DNA of 64,000 nucleotides from Poecilobothrus nobilitatus (lineage: Eukaryota > Arthropoda > Insecta > Diptera > Dolichopodidae), in the NCBI GenBank assembly GCA_947095535.1, contig OX352772.1, forward strand, positions 45,217,445 through 45,281,444, given 5' to 3'. Positions 49,920-62,689 of this stretch are shown piece after piece. A model generated the notes under the pieces. That model was not told where the DNA came from. It did no database searches and saw only the letters and a list, made by a program, of their open reading frames with translations. Numbering within the stretch: the stretch's first letter is position 1; each line of letters opens with the position of its first letter. Position numbers and translations under genes: made by a program.

Positions 49920-50222
49920 TTTTTTTATTTTTTGTGACAAGTTTCACATTTTGTTTGACTGAAGCTGTGCTGCTTGGTTTATTATGTTGGTTACATAATT
50001 TCCTTTTGGCCCTTTTGCGTTTATGCTCTGTATGATAACATATAAAACATTGCCCTTTCATTTTTTTGAATCCTCATCAACAGCGAAGTCTAATATTTGC
50101 GGATAAAGATTTTATAGTGCACTCCAAAATCCATTCCATTGCTATTTTTGCAACAACATATTTGGAAGCCTGTGTTGTAAGAGCCCGTGTTTTAATTTCT
50201 GGAAGACATAATCATAATCACT
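49920..50222 (-). pseudogene. Possible C-terminal remnant of a DDE transposase with a cysteine cluster
   Basis: One minus-strand frame stays coding-like for ~75 codons apart from two adjacent stops (about 50085-50090). It reads ALTTQASKYVVAKIAMEWIL before them and KGQCFICYHTEHKRKRAKRK, then LCNQHNKP, after them. The order CxxC, basic stretch, CxxH resembles the zinc-binding C-terminus of some piggyBac-type (DDE_Tnp_1_7) transposases, but I cannot confirm this by eye. No ORF over 60 codons survives. It sits directly before the hAT insertion and may be unrelated to it. Confidence 0.3.
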
Positions 50223-50286
50223 CATAAATTGGCTGTTTTTTTTAGATTTTTAAATTTTTTAAATTTATTTTTTGTAACGATACCAC

Positions 50287-53200
50287 CATGGGCGCTTTTA
50301 CTAATAGGCAAACCTAGGCAACTGCCTACGGGCGCCAACCGAAAAAGGGCGCTTGCAATATGATTTTCTTTATAATTTTTTTTTTCAAAATTTTTATATA
50401 TTTATTGATAATTATAATTAAATTATGTAATAGAAAATAAGAATTAAACAAGATAATACTATTAATATACATTAACATTATTTATAAGTAGTACTTTGCA
50501 GAAGTAGTTTGCGCGATGTGCGGGCGTACGACAGTCAACAAAATTCTACAAGTATAATTTTATTGTGTTTTTGTTTTACTGATGGGTTTTCAAATTTGTT
50601 GTATATAAAATAAAAAGATTATAGAAGTTAAAATTTTGAAAATTTGAATTGCAGTAGGCTAAGTTATTGGCTAAAATATTGGATTTCATGTTTGAAAAAT
50701 TGAAATTATTTCAGTTGGTTGTTCAGCTTTCAGAATATATGTGTATAATTATTTTATAATTATCTTCTTAAACTTGAATTTGGTATAATTTTTTAGTACA
50801 GAATATTTTATAGTGCTATTTGGTGATTTATATAAAATTTTCTCTAATTTATAATTTTATGGTAAGCGATTTTTACATATTTAGTAATTTATTTGTTTTA
50901 TAGAGGTATTGTTTTAAATATTAGGTAATAAAAATTAAATGGAAGGGCGTAAAAAAAATAGTGGTTACCAAAATAGAAAATTAGCAAAAGAAAAACAAAG
51001 AAAGTTCGATAAAATCATTGAAAAAACAACTAAACTAGATGGATTTTTAATTAAAAAACCCGAAACCGCAGTTCAAGAACGGGTAAGCAATTGTGTTTCC
51101 ATTGTGGAAATACATAACGAAACTACCACAGATGTCTCATCACTTGATATTCAGACATTTAATGATTTAGAACAAAATAAAAACTCTGACACAAATAATT
51201 TAGAACAAAACAGTGACACATCTGCTAATTGTTCGAGAATGGTTAATCTGTCCGAAAATCACACAAACATTCAAATAAACCTTGATCCTGCTACATGGAA
51301 ACGGTGTGATAACTCTACTATTACATATTTATGTAGTAGAAATAATTTCATTAGTCAAAACATCCCTACAGATTTCTCGTTAACAAAGAAGGTTTATACC
51401 GACAAAATAGCAAGATATCTAAATGAAAGTGTTTTTAGAAGAAAATTGCAAAATGGGGAATTTATACGTCGACATTATCTAGTATATTCAGAGAGTAACA
51501 AATCAATTTATTGTGCTCCTTGTCGATTGTTAGGAGGTAGTAGTTCAGCACTGGCAACAACAGGTTATTCTGATTGGAAAAATGTAACGGAATGGTTATC
51601 TCAGCACGAAAATACATCACAACACAGACAGTTAGATACAGTTTTAAAGCAGCGATTATTAGGAGACTCTGCGTCAAATGTGAATGAACTATTAAATTCC
51701 GAAACTCTAAAGGAAAAAAATTATTGGATTCAGGTACTCAAACGGGTTGTGTGTATTGTACGAAAACTTGCTAGCCGAACATTGCCTTTAAGAGGAAAAA
51801 CTCAAATAATTGGAAGCATCAATAATGGCAATTTTTTAATGGCCGTAGAATTAGTTGCCGAATTTGACCCATTTTTAGCTGCGCATATTGAAAAATATGG
51901 AAATCCAGGAAAAGGAGGTACATCATATTTATCGTCAATAGTTTTCGAAGAAATTGTAATATTGATGGCCGAAAAAGTAAAACAACAAATATTTAAGGAA
52001 TTGAGAGAAGCAAAATATTATTCAATTAGTGTAGACTCCACTCCTGATATATCACATACTGATCAACTTGCTTTTATTATTCGATATGTAAAAAACGGAG
52101 TCCCCGAGGAACATTTTTTGAAGTTTTTGGAAAATGTAGGGCATAAAGCTGAAGATATGGAGAAAGAAATTATACAATTTTTAATTGAAAATAAAATTGA
52201 AATAAAAAATTTGAGAGGACAATCATATGATAACGCTAGAAACATGTCTGGAATTTATTCAGGACTTCAAGCACGAATTAAGAAAATCAATGAATTGGCT
52301 CATTTTATACCTTGTGCAGCACACTCAATGAACTTGGTTGGAAAATTTGCGGCAGATTGTTGCCGAGAAGCAGCATCCTTTTTCAATTTTTTACAAGAAT
52401 TATTTAATTTCTTTTCTTCTTCAACAAGTCGTTGGTTAGTGTTAACTACTACTTTAAACGGGCGAACCATAAAAAATCTTTCCGAAACAAGATGGTCTTG
52501 TCGGTATGATGCATGCAAAGCTCTGTATGAAAACTGGGCGGGAATCACAAGATGAAACAGTATCTTCTCAAGTTAGAAGCCAAGCTCAAAATATTAACAA
52601 ACAAATGAATCGTTTCGAATGTGCTTTTATGATGACATTTTGGAAATCTATCTTAGAACGTTTTAATGCTACTAGTTTAAAGTTACAATCAATTGAAAAT
52701 GATTTATCTATTGTTGTTGAGCAATACAAATCATTGATTGAATTCGTAAATTCAATGTCAATTTTATATGAAAACTATGAATCTAAAGCCAAAGAAATAT
52801 CTTTTGTTAAAGAATTTGAAAGAAAACGAGGGAGAAAACGGAAACTGTTTCATGATGAAACAATTGAAGAATCGGAATTACATAGCAATCAGAATTTTAA
52901 AACCAAAACATTTAATGTTATAATTTCATGTCTTAGTGAAGAACTGAAAAAGAGGCTTGAAGCATATGAATTAATTTATAAAAATTTTGAATTTTTAAAC
53001 AATTTAACGAAATACGAACCTAAATTAATATTAGAAAATGCAGAAAATTTATACCAGATATACAAGAACGATTTAGATGAATGTTTTATTGAAGAATGTG
53101 TGCACTTGGGTTCATATTTGCAAGCTAATAAAATTCCTGAAAATTCGATATTAGAGCTCAGTAAATTGATATATAGCAAACAATTAGAAACTGTTTTTCC

Positions 53201-53644
53201 AAATATAAATACAATCTTAAGAATATTTTTGTGCACGCATGTAAGTAACTGTTCTGCGGAACGCAGTTTTTCGTTATTGAAAAGATTGAAAACCTATTTA
53301 AGATCTACTATAAAGGAACAACGCTTAAACGCATTAGCTATATTATCAATAGAAACAGATTTTACATCAAATATAGATTATTCTGATATAATTCATGATT
53401 TTGCTGACAAAAAATCAAGGCGAAAACTTTAATGCGTTAAAAGGAAGTAAGAAAGGCAAAATTTTACTTAATTAGTGCGTACTCCACTGACTTTTTTAGT
53501 TCTTATTAAATCAATAAATTAACAAACAAAAACAACAGATAATTAGTTTTAATTGTATATTTGTACTTTTTAATTTTTAATACGAATAATGGGGCGCGTT
53601 AATATATATTACCTAAGGGCGCCAAAGATACAAATGCGGCAATG
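50287..53644 (+). mobile_element. Complete hAT transposon with 8-bp target duplication
   Basis: GATACCAC occurs at 50279-50286 and again at 53645-53652, an 8-bp duplication as expected for hAT. The element starts CATGGGCGCTTTT and, read inward on the other strand, CATTGCCGCATTT: 10 of 13 positions match. Subterminal CCTACGGGCGCCAA (about 50324) and CCTAAGGGCGCCAA (about 53612) occur at opposite ends in direct orientation. The 3358-bp element holds one transposase reading frame, interrupted once (50939-53432). Known family: hAT elements whose transposase resembles ZMYM1-like/DUF4371 proteins. A perfect duplication and mostly open frame point to a recent insertion, but the frameshift probably prevents this copy from acting on its own. 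Confidence 0.88.
50939..53432 (+). pseudogene. hAT transposase (ZMYM1-like/DUF4371 type), one frameshift
   Basis: The gene would cut and paste the surrounding hAT element in the nucleus. The first frame (538 codons from ATG 50939) has a basic N-terminus (MEGRKKNSGYQNRKLAKEK). A TTF-type zinc finger follows at about residues 150-230, with C192, C195, H223 and H229. The DUF4371/RNase H-like core includes SVDSTPD (D366) and SYDNARNM (D431), the likely first two catalytic acidic residues, then PCAAHSMNL and ETRWSCRYD (W519). The frame breaks at about 52536-52553 and the next one (to 53432) continues with ESQDE, ERFNATS and the hAT C-terminal dimerisation motif SAERSFSLLKRLKTYLRS, whose E is the expected third catalytic residue. 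A small deletion at the junction is likely, because the linker looks shorter than in relatives. Total ~835 codons, a normal length. No intron is evident. Confidence 0.85.
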
Positions 53645-53652
53645 GATACCAC

Positions 53653-54825
53653 ATGAAAAAATTATTTCCCAGATCTGTAATTATATTTTTTATTATTTAT
53701 ATTGTATTCTGAACCATTCTGCAAAAAATTTTGGAAATCGAAATACATTTACACCAAAATTTATTAATTTTAAAAATTTGGTTTTTTTTACAAAAAATCA
53801 CCTTTTTTTTTTATAAAAATTCAATATTTACTTACCCTGTTACAAGTCTGATAGCCTGAAATAAGTACTTAAAACCACTAGTTTTTAGTATTATTTTTTC
53901 TTGAAAATATAACTGTAAACTTAAAAAAAAACACTCTTTATAACCAGTGTGTTTCAGGCCAGGCTTTACGCGAGCATGATAAATTCTCGTAGCCTGAATG
54001 ATTAATCTCTCATTGCAGTTTAACTTGCATGTTCGGAATACTTGATTCTTGTTGGTGTTTTTGAAGTTTTTATCATTTAAAGTTTTTTTAATAATTTTAT
54101 AATTTTTATCACATTTAACATCATTTACTAAGGTATTAACCCTTGTAAATTATGACTTTTACAGTTAATTGTGATAGTTCACTAATCAATGAACAACAAA
54201 ACTGATGCTTGGATTAAGCAAATGTCTGATACAGTTATTGGATATCGAGACAAACAAAAAATTGTTCGAAATAAGCTTAAATAGATAAGCTTTAAAATTT
54301 CTATACTTAGTTTTTTTTTTTTAATTATTTGATTCTAATTTGATGGAGATAAAACTAAATTATAGGTTAGAAATAGTTAAGGCCTCAACTTCTAAAACAA
54401 TTAAAACAAAACGTCCTTCATCCCACGTATTTTTTTGTTTGTCTCCATTAAAGAGGAAGCCCATCGAGAGTCGAAAACTCTGTATAATATATAATTTTTG
54501 TAATATATTTGCCTTCAGTTAGTTCTGTATGTAAAATGATATAATTATGATATAAAAATAAATAAATAAATAAAATAAATAAATAATGCTATAAGTGCTA
54601 TCATATTAGTGTTTATCAATCAATTCATCAATTTACATCAATCACTATTCCATGACTATATTCCTCTCTAGGTATATATTTTTCTATAATTAATTATTTA
54701 TTTGTAAATTCAAATTTAGTGGAGACACAAACCATTGACATTGTAACGTTTACTATTGGGAATTTTTCGGTTCATTAACAATGAAAATCGTGAAAAACTT
54801 ATATGTAATTTAATAAAAATTAAAA
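53653..54825. other. AT-rich non-coding, nothing recognised
   Basis: A short (AAAT)n tract lies near 54555-54585. ORFs at 53589-53816 and 54340-54522 have no domain. Confidence 0.55.
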
Positions 54826-56396
54826 CGAGGAAGAATACAGTTGACTTTGTCAACTCTTAGATACCCGTACGAACCGTTAGTATGTTCACAGCTAACACAG
54901 CTAACAGCTAACTCTGCTTACAATATTATTTTTTTAATATTTTAGTATTTTAAAATAATTTGAGTGAATTTTATAATTTCTAGAACTATGGGTTGTACAT
55001 ATATTCAAACTATATGTTTATATGTACATTCTTCAAAAGCAGATTCTAACCTTCCACATAACGATTATCAATCCAAAACTTTTTCAAATATTCTATAGTA
55101 CCATTTAATACTAAGTGGTAAATGTATATTAAATTTACTTAGTACAAAATAGTAAATATAATTTTAAATATTATATTATATTATATTTAAATATTCCATT
55201 GACAGAATAATTCCTTATAAGTACAATAAAATACATACATGTAAATACGGCGCTATATAATATACATCTATACTCTTATCATTCATTCACTAGTGACATA
55301 TACGATATGTAAATAAACATGATATTATATAAGTATATGTGTATAACAATATCATATAAATAAAAATTCTTCAAGCAACCGTTATGTTGTTTATTTATTT
55401 ACATTTTTTTATACTACGCATTATATCCTCAACAATTTCAAATTATCGAGTAAAACAAATGCAAAAAATTTGTTGAAGAAATTTGTTAGTAAATTTGAAA
55501 AAATCAAGTAACACTTTCGTCAATTATAAAGTAACCCTATATTATTAAAAAATGTTATTAACAGAAATAAGAGTATAATATTGAAGCTTTAATTTTTGTG
55601 AATTACTTCAAAAAAATGTTAACAGGTGTTTAAGTTACAGGTGTTTAAAAATAGGAAATTTTCAGTTTTTGACCCCTTACAGCTCCTAAACGGGGGGTGA
55701 TACAAAAAAAATTTCTGAAATGACTCATACTTATTTTCAAAGATCTAACTTCTGTTTCCATCTTAAACCGTTTAGAAGATAGAAGGGTTGAAGGATTTTG
55801 CAAAATTTGAGTTTCATATAACGGTAAATTAAGACACCGTATGCCACAAATATATATTTATTACTTATATATACTTTTAAAGCTAATAAAAGTAGTAATC
55901 GTTTGACGTTTTCAAAATGAAGATTTACTTTATACAACTTGTGCTATAACAATTTAAACATAGAGATTTTTGAACCTTTGGGGAGCTGTAGCTCTGTAAC
56001 GGGTGGGGCTACAAAAAAAGTTATTAAAAATAAAATTAATATTTTTGTGAGATGTATCAGCGGTTAAAATTTCATAGCTCTATTTCAAAAAAAATGTGGG
56101 GATCTAAAAGTTAGGTATTCGAGAGCTACCCTAAGTTTTGGTCGAAACTCAACCAAAAAAAATGGGGAACCTACAAATTACTCCTAGAATATTTTGTGTA
56201 AATTTCAAGATTCTAGCTTTCTTAGTTTTTGAGTTAGCGTGCTGACGGACGGACGGACGGACATGGCTCAAAAGTCTTAGAATTTTTTTCTGATCCGATC
56301 CATACTTTTGAAGGTATATCTAGCTCGCTTATTTCGAGGTGTTACAAACGGAGGAGTAATTTTATTATACCCGATCCTATCGTACGGGTATAAAAA
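54826..56396 (+). mobile_element. Helentron-like non-autonomous element, family B, with a family A-like interior
   Basis: The 5' end reads CGAGGAAGAATACAG, then the palindrome GTTGACTTTGTCAAC (54840-54854) and ATACCCGTACGA (54861-54872). The 3' end has the exact complement TCGTACGGGTAT (56380-56391), inside a terminal hairpin TACCCG...CGGGTA (56368-56390), then TAAAAA. A (GGAC)n tract lies at about 56245-56263. This layout and the CGGGTATAAAAA end resemble DINE/mini-me type elements known from flies. Between about 55440 and 56090 the interior matches subfamily A2 (43950-44550) block by block. After ATTTCAAAAA (about 56090) it switches to unrelated family B sequence. About 54900-55430 is AT-rich and could be a later insertion. 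Confidence 0.7.
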
Positions 56397-56689
56397 TACT
56401 TTGATTAAATTCGGCCTATTAGATTTTCTAATATATAATACCAAAAATATCTAAAAGTTTATCATTTTTTTTGCCCTTTTCCACTGTTTTTTTTTTACTT
56501 TTTTTTACATTAAAACATACGATTGAAAAGTATCTTTAGTAAATGCATTCCTTTAAAAAGTTTATATTGTTACTTGTTAAAAAACTCATTTTTATAATGT
56601 TTGCATTTAACCGAATGTTGCATTTTTTAAGCAAATATGATCTTTTATGGGCACAAAATGTCTAATGTTAGATACAATCTAACTATTTG
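56397..56689. other. AT-rich non-coding gap
   Basis: Nothing recognised between the family B element and the non-LTR fragment. Confidence 0.5.
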
Positions 56690-57075
56690 GTTGCACTGCT
56701 CTACAATTAGTCCAGAAAAATGAGAGACTCATCAATAAGTGTCTAAAAATGTTATATGGTCTAGACTACTTTATGCCAACATCTAGAGTCGATAGTAGAA
56801 CTAGTCAACTAATTTTAAAACAAAATAGAAAAAGGTAAATATATTTATAAAATAGCCAAAGGAGAGAAGAAATGTAGAATAAGACTTCAACAAAGAACTT
56901 CTATACAGAATTACAATACCAGAAATAGATTCAAATATTATGTCAGATCTTATCTAGAACTAGGAAACGCAGAAAAAGTCTACTATTCTCATCCATAAGA
57001 ACGTACAATAGTTTGCCTGATAACATAAAAAATAGCCAAAACTTGAAAGTATTTTATTAAAAACTATATCATACC
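56690..57075 (+). pseudogene. Decayed non-LTR (Jockey/CR1-like) reverse transcriptase C-terminus
   Basis: Broken plus-strand frames read like LQKNERLINKCLKMLYGLDY, a TPTSRV-like piece, YIYKIAKGE, IQNYNTRNRFKYYVRSYLEL, then FSSIRTYNSLPDNIKNSQNL and LKVFY. In known Jockey/CR1-type LINEs the C-terminal part has Q....R.I.G, an H/YNTR block and a W/YNSLP...K.....F end. The order and spacing fit. Multiple frame shifts and stops make it a fossil. No endonuclease or YxDD part is present, so it is a 5'-truncated insertion. Confidence 0.65.
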
Positions 57076-60000
57076 CTACTTGATTTTAATCTAATTAATT
57101 AATTCCTTTACAATTTCAATTTTTTTATTAAATTAAATTATTTATTCTGCACAATTTCCCAATTCTAAAATTTAAACTCAGAAATTCAATTTTTGTATTT
57201 ATCAGAAATTCTGTTATTATTGCAACTCTTAATAATGATAGCTGTCAGATCTTTTTCATACCAACCATGTGATTGACTTTATTGACTCTGGCAACAATAA
57301 ATTATATATTGATAGTTTGAGGCTCCGAATTTATTGAAATTTATAAAATTTTATAAATAGCTAAAACAGTTTTCATTTTCTTTGTAATTTTCTATGAGCA
57401 GAAATGTAACATTTCTTTTGATATGTATTTTTAAACCAAAAACAAACCCAAAATCTATTTTAGTAATAAAAACTTCTGATTTTTTTTAGATTTCAATAAA
57501 AATTGAAGAGATCATTTTTGTGTTTTTTCTAAAAAAAAAAAAAAAAAAAAATTGTCAAGTTTAAAGTCCATTCATTAACATTTTTGAACAATGCGTTAAT
57601 GTGCCAAATTCTTCACATCTATTTCATAAAAAAAAAAAAAATAAAAATAAAATTTACTCAAAAATTTTCAACAAAATATTAAAAAGCACAGTGCAAGTTT
57701 GAGTGAACTTCTTTTTTTTTTTTTTTCAAGTAGAAATAAACGAAAAGAAATAAATAACAAAAAAAAAAAAGAAAATTGATAAAAAATGAATATAATAAAA
57801 ATTTAGATTTTTTTTTTTTTTTTTTAAAGTAGAATTCCTCAAATTTAAATTTAAGCAAGTCAATGTAAAAAACAAAACAAAAAAAAAACAAAAAACCAAA
57901 AAAAAAGTAATATAAAAAATAAATAGATATGCAAGTATGTGAATGTTTATGCGCTTAATGGAAAAGGAAAGAAAAAGAAGAAAGAGAGATATGCAAAGTT
58001 TTTGTTTTTTTTTTTTTCATTTTATTTTTGAAGGGTCGTTGTACGACAACGATTTATAGCACATTTTAGCTTAACTTTTTTTTATTTTTTTGCTAGTTGC
58101 TGTTCTGTTTTTTCATTTAATTTTTATTATTTTTGTTGTTGTTGTTGTTAATATTCTGCATTTCTTTTATTTTTTTTACCATTTCTACTTTGTACCATTT
58201 TGAATTTTATTTGTATTATGACAGCAAGAAAATTGGGATTTTTGCTTTAAATTATTTTATTTATTTATTTTTTTTTTCTATATTTTCTTTATAATAATAA
58301 TTGTTTACTTTCAAATATGTCCATATATTGGTATGTAAGTATGTAAATATAATAAAGTAATTTAGAGGGTGTTATGAAATTTAATGTCAATTTGTTTTTT
58401 ATTGTTTGTTTTTTTTAAATGGAATTACATTTGTATATGTGTACGATAATTTTTGTCAGAAATTATTATTTGTAATATTAATTTTAAATTACAATAAAGC
58501 GAAAAGAGCTGCTGCAGTTCACTGAAGTCTCGATTCAAACAGTTTACATTTTAGATTACGAACTGATAAATTATAGTTGTGAGCTTGAAATGTCTGTTGA
58601 ACTGTAAAAATTTAAAAAATATGTAGTTGAATTTGCTTCAATGCAATCTAAAAACTTTTTTATATAGCTTTAATAAATTATTGGGGTTGCAATTAGAAAT
58701 TAATTTGTCTTTGGTTTTTATTTTAGGATAAAGTTCAATAACCGAGTTGATATTCTGCCCTGTGATATTTGGCAGAATGTGTTTGCTTAGGTTAAAAACT
58801 ACATCTTTTGAATTGTTTAAGTTTGAAGGTAAGACTGCTATTCATATAATATTTTTTATTTGCTGTTTGCTGCTTTTTATCTAGTAATTGTTTTACATAA
58901 TTCAGCCGTTTATTAATTGAATTAGCCTTACTTTCGGCAACATTTAATTTTTTTTTATCTCGATATTTTCCTCCTATATTTTAATGTTTATTTCTATTAG
59001 TATCTGAACAATTGATCATAGAAAACAATCTTCCATGGGTTTGAACAATTAATCAAGGGGTCTGAACAATTTATCATAGAAAACAACGTGTATATGCTAA
59101 CGCAAGTTTAATAATGGTTATAATTGGGTTATAATGAAGAGGAAAAAATGAGGAGGAGGAGTTTTTTAAATATTCTATATTATCATCTTTTATAAATAAC
59201 ATATGAACCTAATATCATCTTTCATAGAAGTAGAAAAAGCTTAAATCGAAGCTGACTTGAACAAAATTTTAAAGAGGATAAAATGTACAACGAATATTAA
59301 AGACGATCCTCTACATTAAAGAATCTCCCAAACCAAAAACAAAAATCCCGAAAATGAAAAGAAAATTAAATAAAAAATAACTAAACAAAAAAGGAGTAAA
59401 TTTAAAAAGTTTGTAAATCTTACGTAGATTAAAATTAGGCTAATCTGTTTTAGACAATCAATATTCAGTTAATTAAAACCTTTCATTACATTTAAAATGA
59501 TCATAAATGATTTTTAAATATATGAAATATAATTTAGTTTGTTGAATGGCGTTATGGTCCCATTATTACCTTTATTTATTACTATATTACATCTCCTTTC
59601 GATTCAATGATTTCTAATAGTATAGAAGATAACATTTACTTTAAAATTTTTTTTTTGTTTTTTTAACAAAATTATTATTCCAACCATTAAATTAAATTAT
59701 CATTAAATTAATAACTTACAAAACAAAAAAAATTTATTTCTTTCATGTACTTATAGTTGCATTACATGAACAAAAAAATTTTTTTTTTAGTTACTTTGAG
59801 AGAAGTCATCTTTTAAACAAAGGCATGACGGCTTAAAAATATTAAAAATTAAAAAAAAAAAAAGAAAAACTAAAACAAACATACAGCATTAAAACGTAAA
59901 GAATGTAGAAAAGTAAGAAAAAAAAAAAAACAAAAATAAAGAAAGCAAAAAAAAAAAGGAAAAATAATTTCTTCATAATATTTTTTTAAATTATTTTTAC

Positions 60001-60793
60001 TAAAAATTTGTAACAGATTTTTTAGTATAGAGAGAAAGAATAAAAAAATTTATTGTTTGTTTTTTTTTTTTTCGTTTTTCTTTTTTTGTATAATAAAAAA
60101 AAGAAATTAAAACCTCAAAGCAAATTTTTTTTCTTTTAACGATTCAAAGTTTTCACGTTTTTTTGTTTTATTTCATGTATTTTTTTATTTACGCGTTCTA
60201 AAAAACAAGAAAAAAACGAAAAAAAAAAAAACATTTCACTGCTGTCGGCCAAAATCACAATTTGTTTTCATGTTTTTTATTTTTATTTTTTACGTTTTTT
60301 ATTTTTCATCTCTTTTTTTTTTACTTTATTTTTTCTTTTTCTTTTTTCTTATCTATGTTACACTCTTTTGCTTTTACTTGAAAAGTGAAGAAATTATAAT
60401 TAAAAACAAAAAAAAAAAGAAAGCAAGTAAAGTAATAGGACCTTCTTATTCCGATTAGGATAAAATTCTTAAATTTTTTTTTTTCGGTAATTTTAACACA
60501 AAATTAAGCTTTTAATGATTCTATTTAAAGTTTCGTATATAATAAGCTTTTACGACAGATCTTGTCGTTTTTTTTATAAAGTCATATAGGTTTCAATTTT
60601 CAAAAGAACGAAGGTGTAAATCTTTAATTTCAAAAAATTTTATTTATTTTTTTTTTTGGGAAGTTCATGGTTTGCTTAGCTTATTGAACTTTTTTTATTA
60701 TCTAAGAGATCTCAGTCTCAGTTAGAGACCTCACTAATACAGCCTTTTGTGTGTTTAAATATATACATAAATATCTGTTATAATTTAAGTGTT
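57076..60793. other. Homopolymer-rich non-coding, no gene seen
   Basis: A/T runs dominate 57530-58150 and 59640-60420. A perfect 7-bp hairpin TCGTTGTACGACAACGA lies at 58036-58052. Around 59003-59087 the block TGAACAATTTATCATAGAAA occurs twice, 61 bp apart, with a third partial unit between. ORFs are low in complexity. Confidence 0.55.
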
Positions 60794-60963
60794 TTACTAA
60801 AAGATTTGAGGTTTTTCAAGTTTTACTTTACTGCCAATAAAAGGAAAGTGTCGTAAATTAATATGAAAAACACTTTTAGTTTCTTACTAAAGGATTTGGG
60901 ATTTTTGGAGTTTTACTTTATTGCATGCCAATACAAGGAGTGTCGTCAATTAATATGAAAAGG
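60794..60963. repeat. ~90-bp tandem duplication
   Basis: A unit starting TTACTAAAAGATTTGAGG at 60794 repeats from 60884 (TTACTAAAGGATTTGGGA). Both units run on through AGTTTTACTTTA and end GTGTCGT.AATTAATATGAAAA. It directly abuts the family 5 tail at 60975. Confidence 0.75.
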
Positions 60964-60974
60964 GGCGTTTTTCT

Positions 60975-61110
60975 TTCCTAAGGGAGGTGGGAATCTTCCA
61001 AAGACACCAGGAATTCTCCCTTTATAGTGTCAGATTCTTATTGAATAAACTCACTTCTCGCTTTAGCCAACTGAATAAAAATTAGAGAAGTATTATAGTC
61101 CTATAGTAAA
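60975..61110 (-). repeat. Family 5 repeat, tail fragment
   Basis: On the minus strand it reads GAATCTGACACTATAAAGGG, CCTGGTGTCTTTGGAAGATT and CCCACCTCCCTTAGG, matching the tails at 11088-11190, 13985-14102 and 63100-63170. No tRNA-like head nearby. Confidence 0.7.
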
Positions 61111-62689
61111 TATATTTCAGTCTAAGTTTTTATGTTTAGTCTGTAGTAAAAACCAGATGTCGGCAGAAGTTCTTATTTTAATTTAATTAAAGTGTATTTT
61201 TGTGTGTATACTAAAGATTTGTACTGAATAACAATTGTATACTAGAACTTGAGTAAAAATTAAAAATTTGTAAAGATTTTTCTAATTAGCTAAACTATTA
61301 TGGTTAAAAGAAAGGTTGGTTTTCTCCTAAATGTGTAATGTAGCAAAACAATGTAGCAAATTTAACAAGAATAACTTGATATTAAGGAAATACTTGATAC
61401 TGCATTTAAGTTGTGTCATCGAAATCCGGTGCTGATTCTCTGCCATTTTTGCTACACATATATTTACCTTTTAGATTCTTCTAATGTGCCACAAAGTAAT
61501 AAAAATCTTCAAAATTTCTCATTTCTTTTTTAAGGTTGGCTACAGTAAAAATACAAAAACTTGAAGAATTCATTAATTTTTTTTTCTCAATTTTTTGAAT
61601 ACAGAGTGAAAGAAGAAAAGGGGGAGGAGATTTTTTTTGTTAAAATTCTAAAATGATCTTAAGATTAATTGTGCATTTTTCAACAAGTATTCATGTATGT
61701 ATGTACAAATATGTAAAAATAGCTTTAGAAACTGTTTTATTTTTGGTCTTAAAGTAAATGATAAGAAAAAACAAAAACCTGGAGGATAAAGAGATATATG
61801 GATACATCGGATTTTTTTTTTTTTTGTTAAAATTATTTTTTTTTTTAAGTAAATTTCTTGACAGTTTGCTTATCCACTATAAAATACCAGGAAAGAATGA
61901 TTAATATGATCATAAATGCATATCCTGAAGGGTGTGCATGGTTTTTATCTTCTTATTTTTTTTTGTTTAGGAAGAAAATAAAAAAAAAACCAGAGCAAAC
62001 GAAAAATTGAAGATATTTTAAAGGTGCCAGAATTCTTTTGTTGTAAGAGTTTTTAAATGATTACAATAAAAAAAAAATTGCAGTTATTTTCGTAAGAAAA
62101 ATGCAACTAAAAAAAGAAACACTAGAAATTTTATTATTAAAAATTGATTTTTAAACATATTAAATTTCATATATAAAAATCTATAAAAATTGAAGATTAT
62201 TATATCTGTACAAGTTTTTTCTGCTTCATTTTTTGACCTTCTCACCCTGATAGAATTACAAATAATTTTGGACATACCTAAACCGAATACACAATTAAGT
62301 ATAAATATTTTCTTATTATTTGCAGTAAAAAAAAAAAATAAGAAAAAAATGTTATATTGGTGTAAAAAAAGAAATGCTCAGATTAAAACTGTATTTTTTT
62401 TTTACTCTATATATTAAGTAGGTATATAATATTTTATATAACATTTACCTGTTGTGTTTGACATTTTGATAAAAAATAAGATTCCTTTTAATTTTTATCT
62501 ATGAAAACAGATTCAAATTTAATTTTGAATGATTACCTATGCAACGAGTTTTAAATTCCCTACCAAAACTTTGTATATTTCTAGAATTAAGCTCAACATT
62601 TTGGTGACTAAAATAAGGTAAAAAAGAAATTAAAGAAAGTTTATTTTTATTTAAAAAAAAAAAATCTCAAAAATATTTCATATGTGTAA
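61111..62689. other. AT-rich non-coding, nothing recognised
   Basis: Short ORFs near 62084-62417 lack domains. T-runs near 61813 and 62395. Confidence 0.55.
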
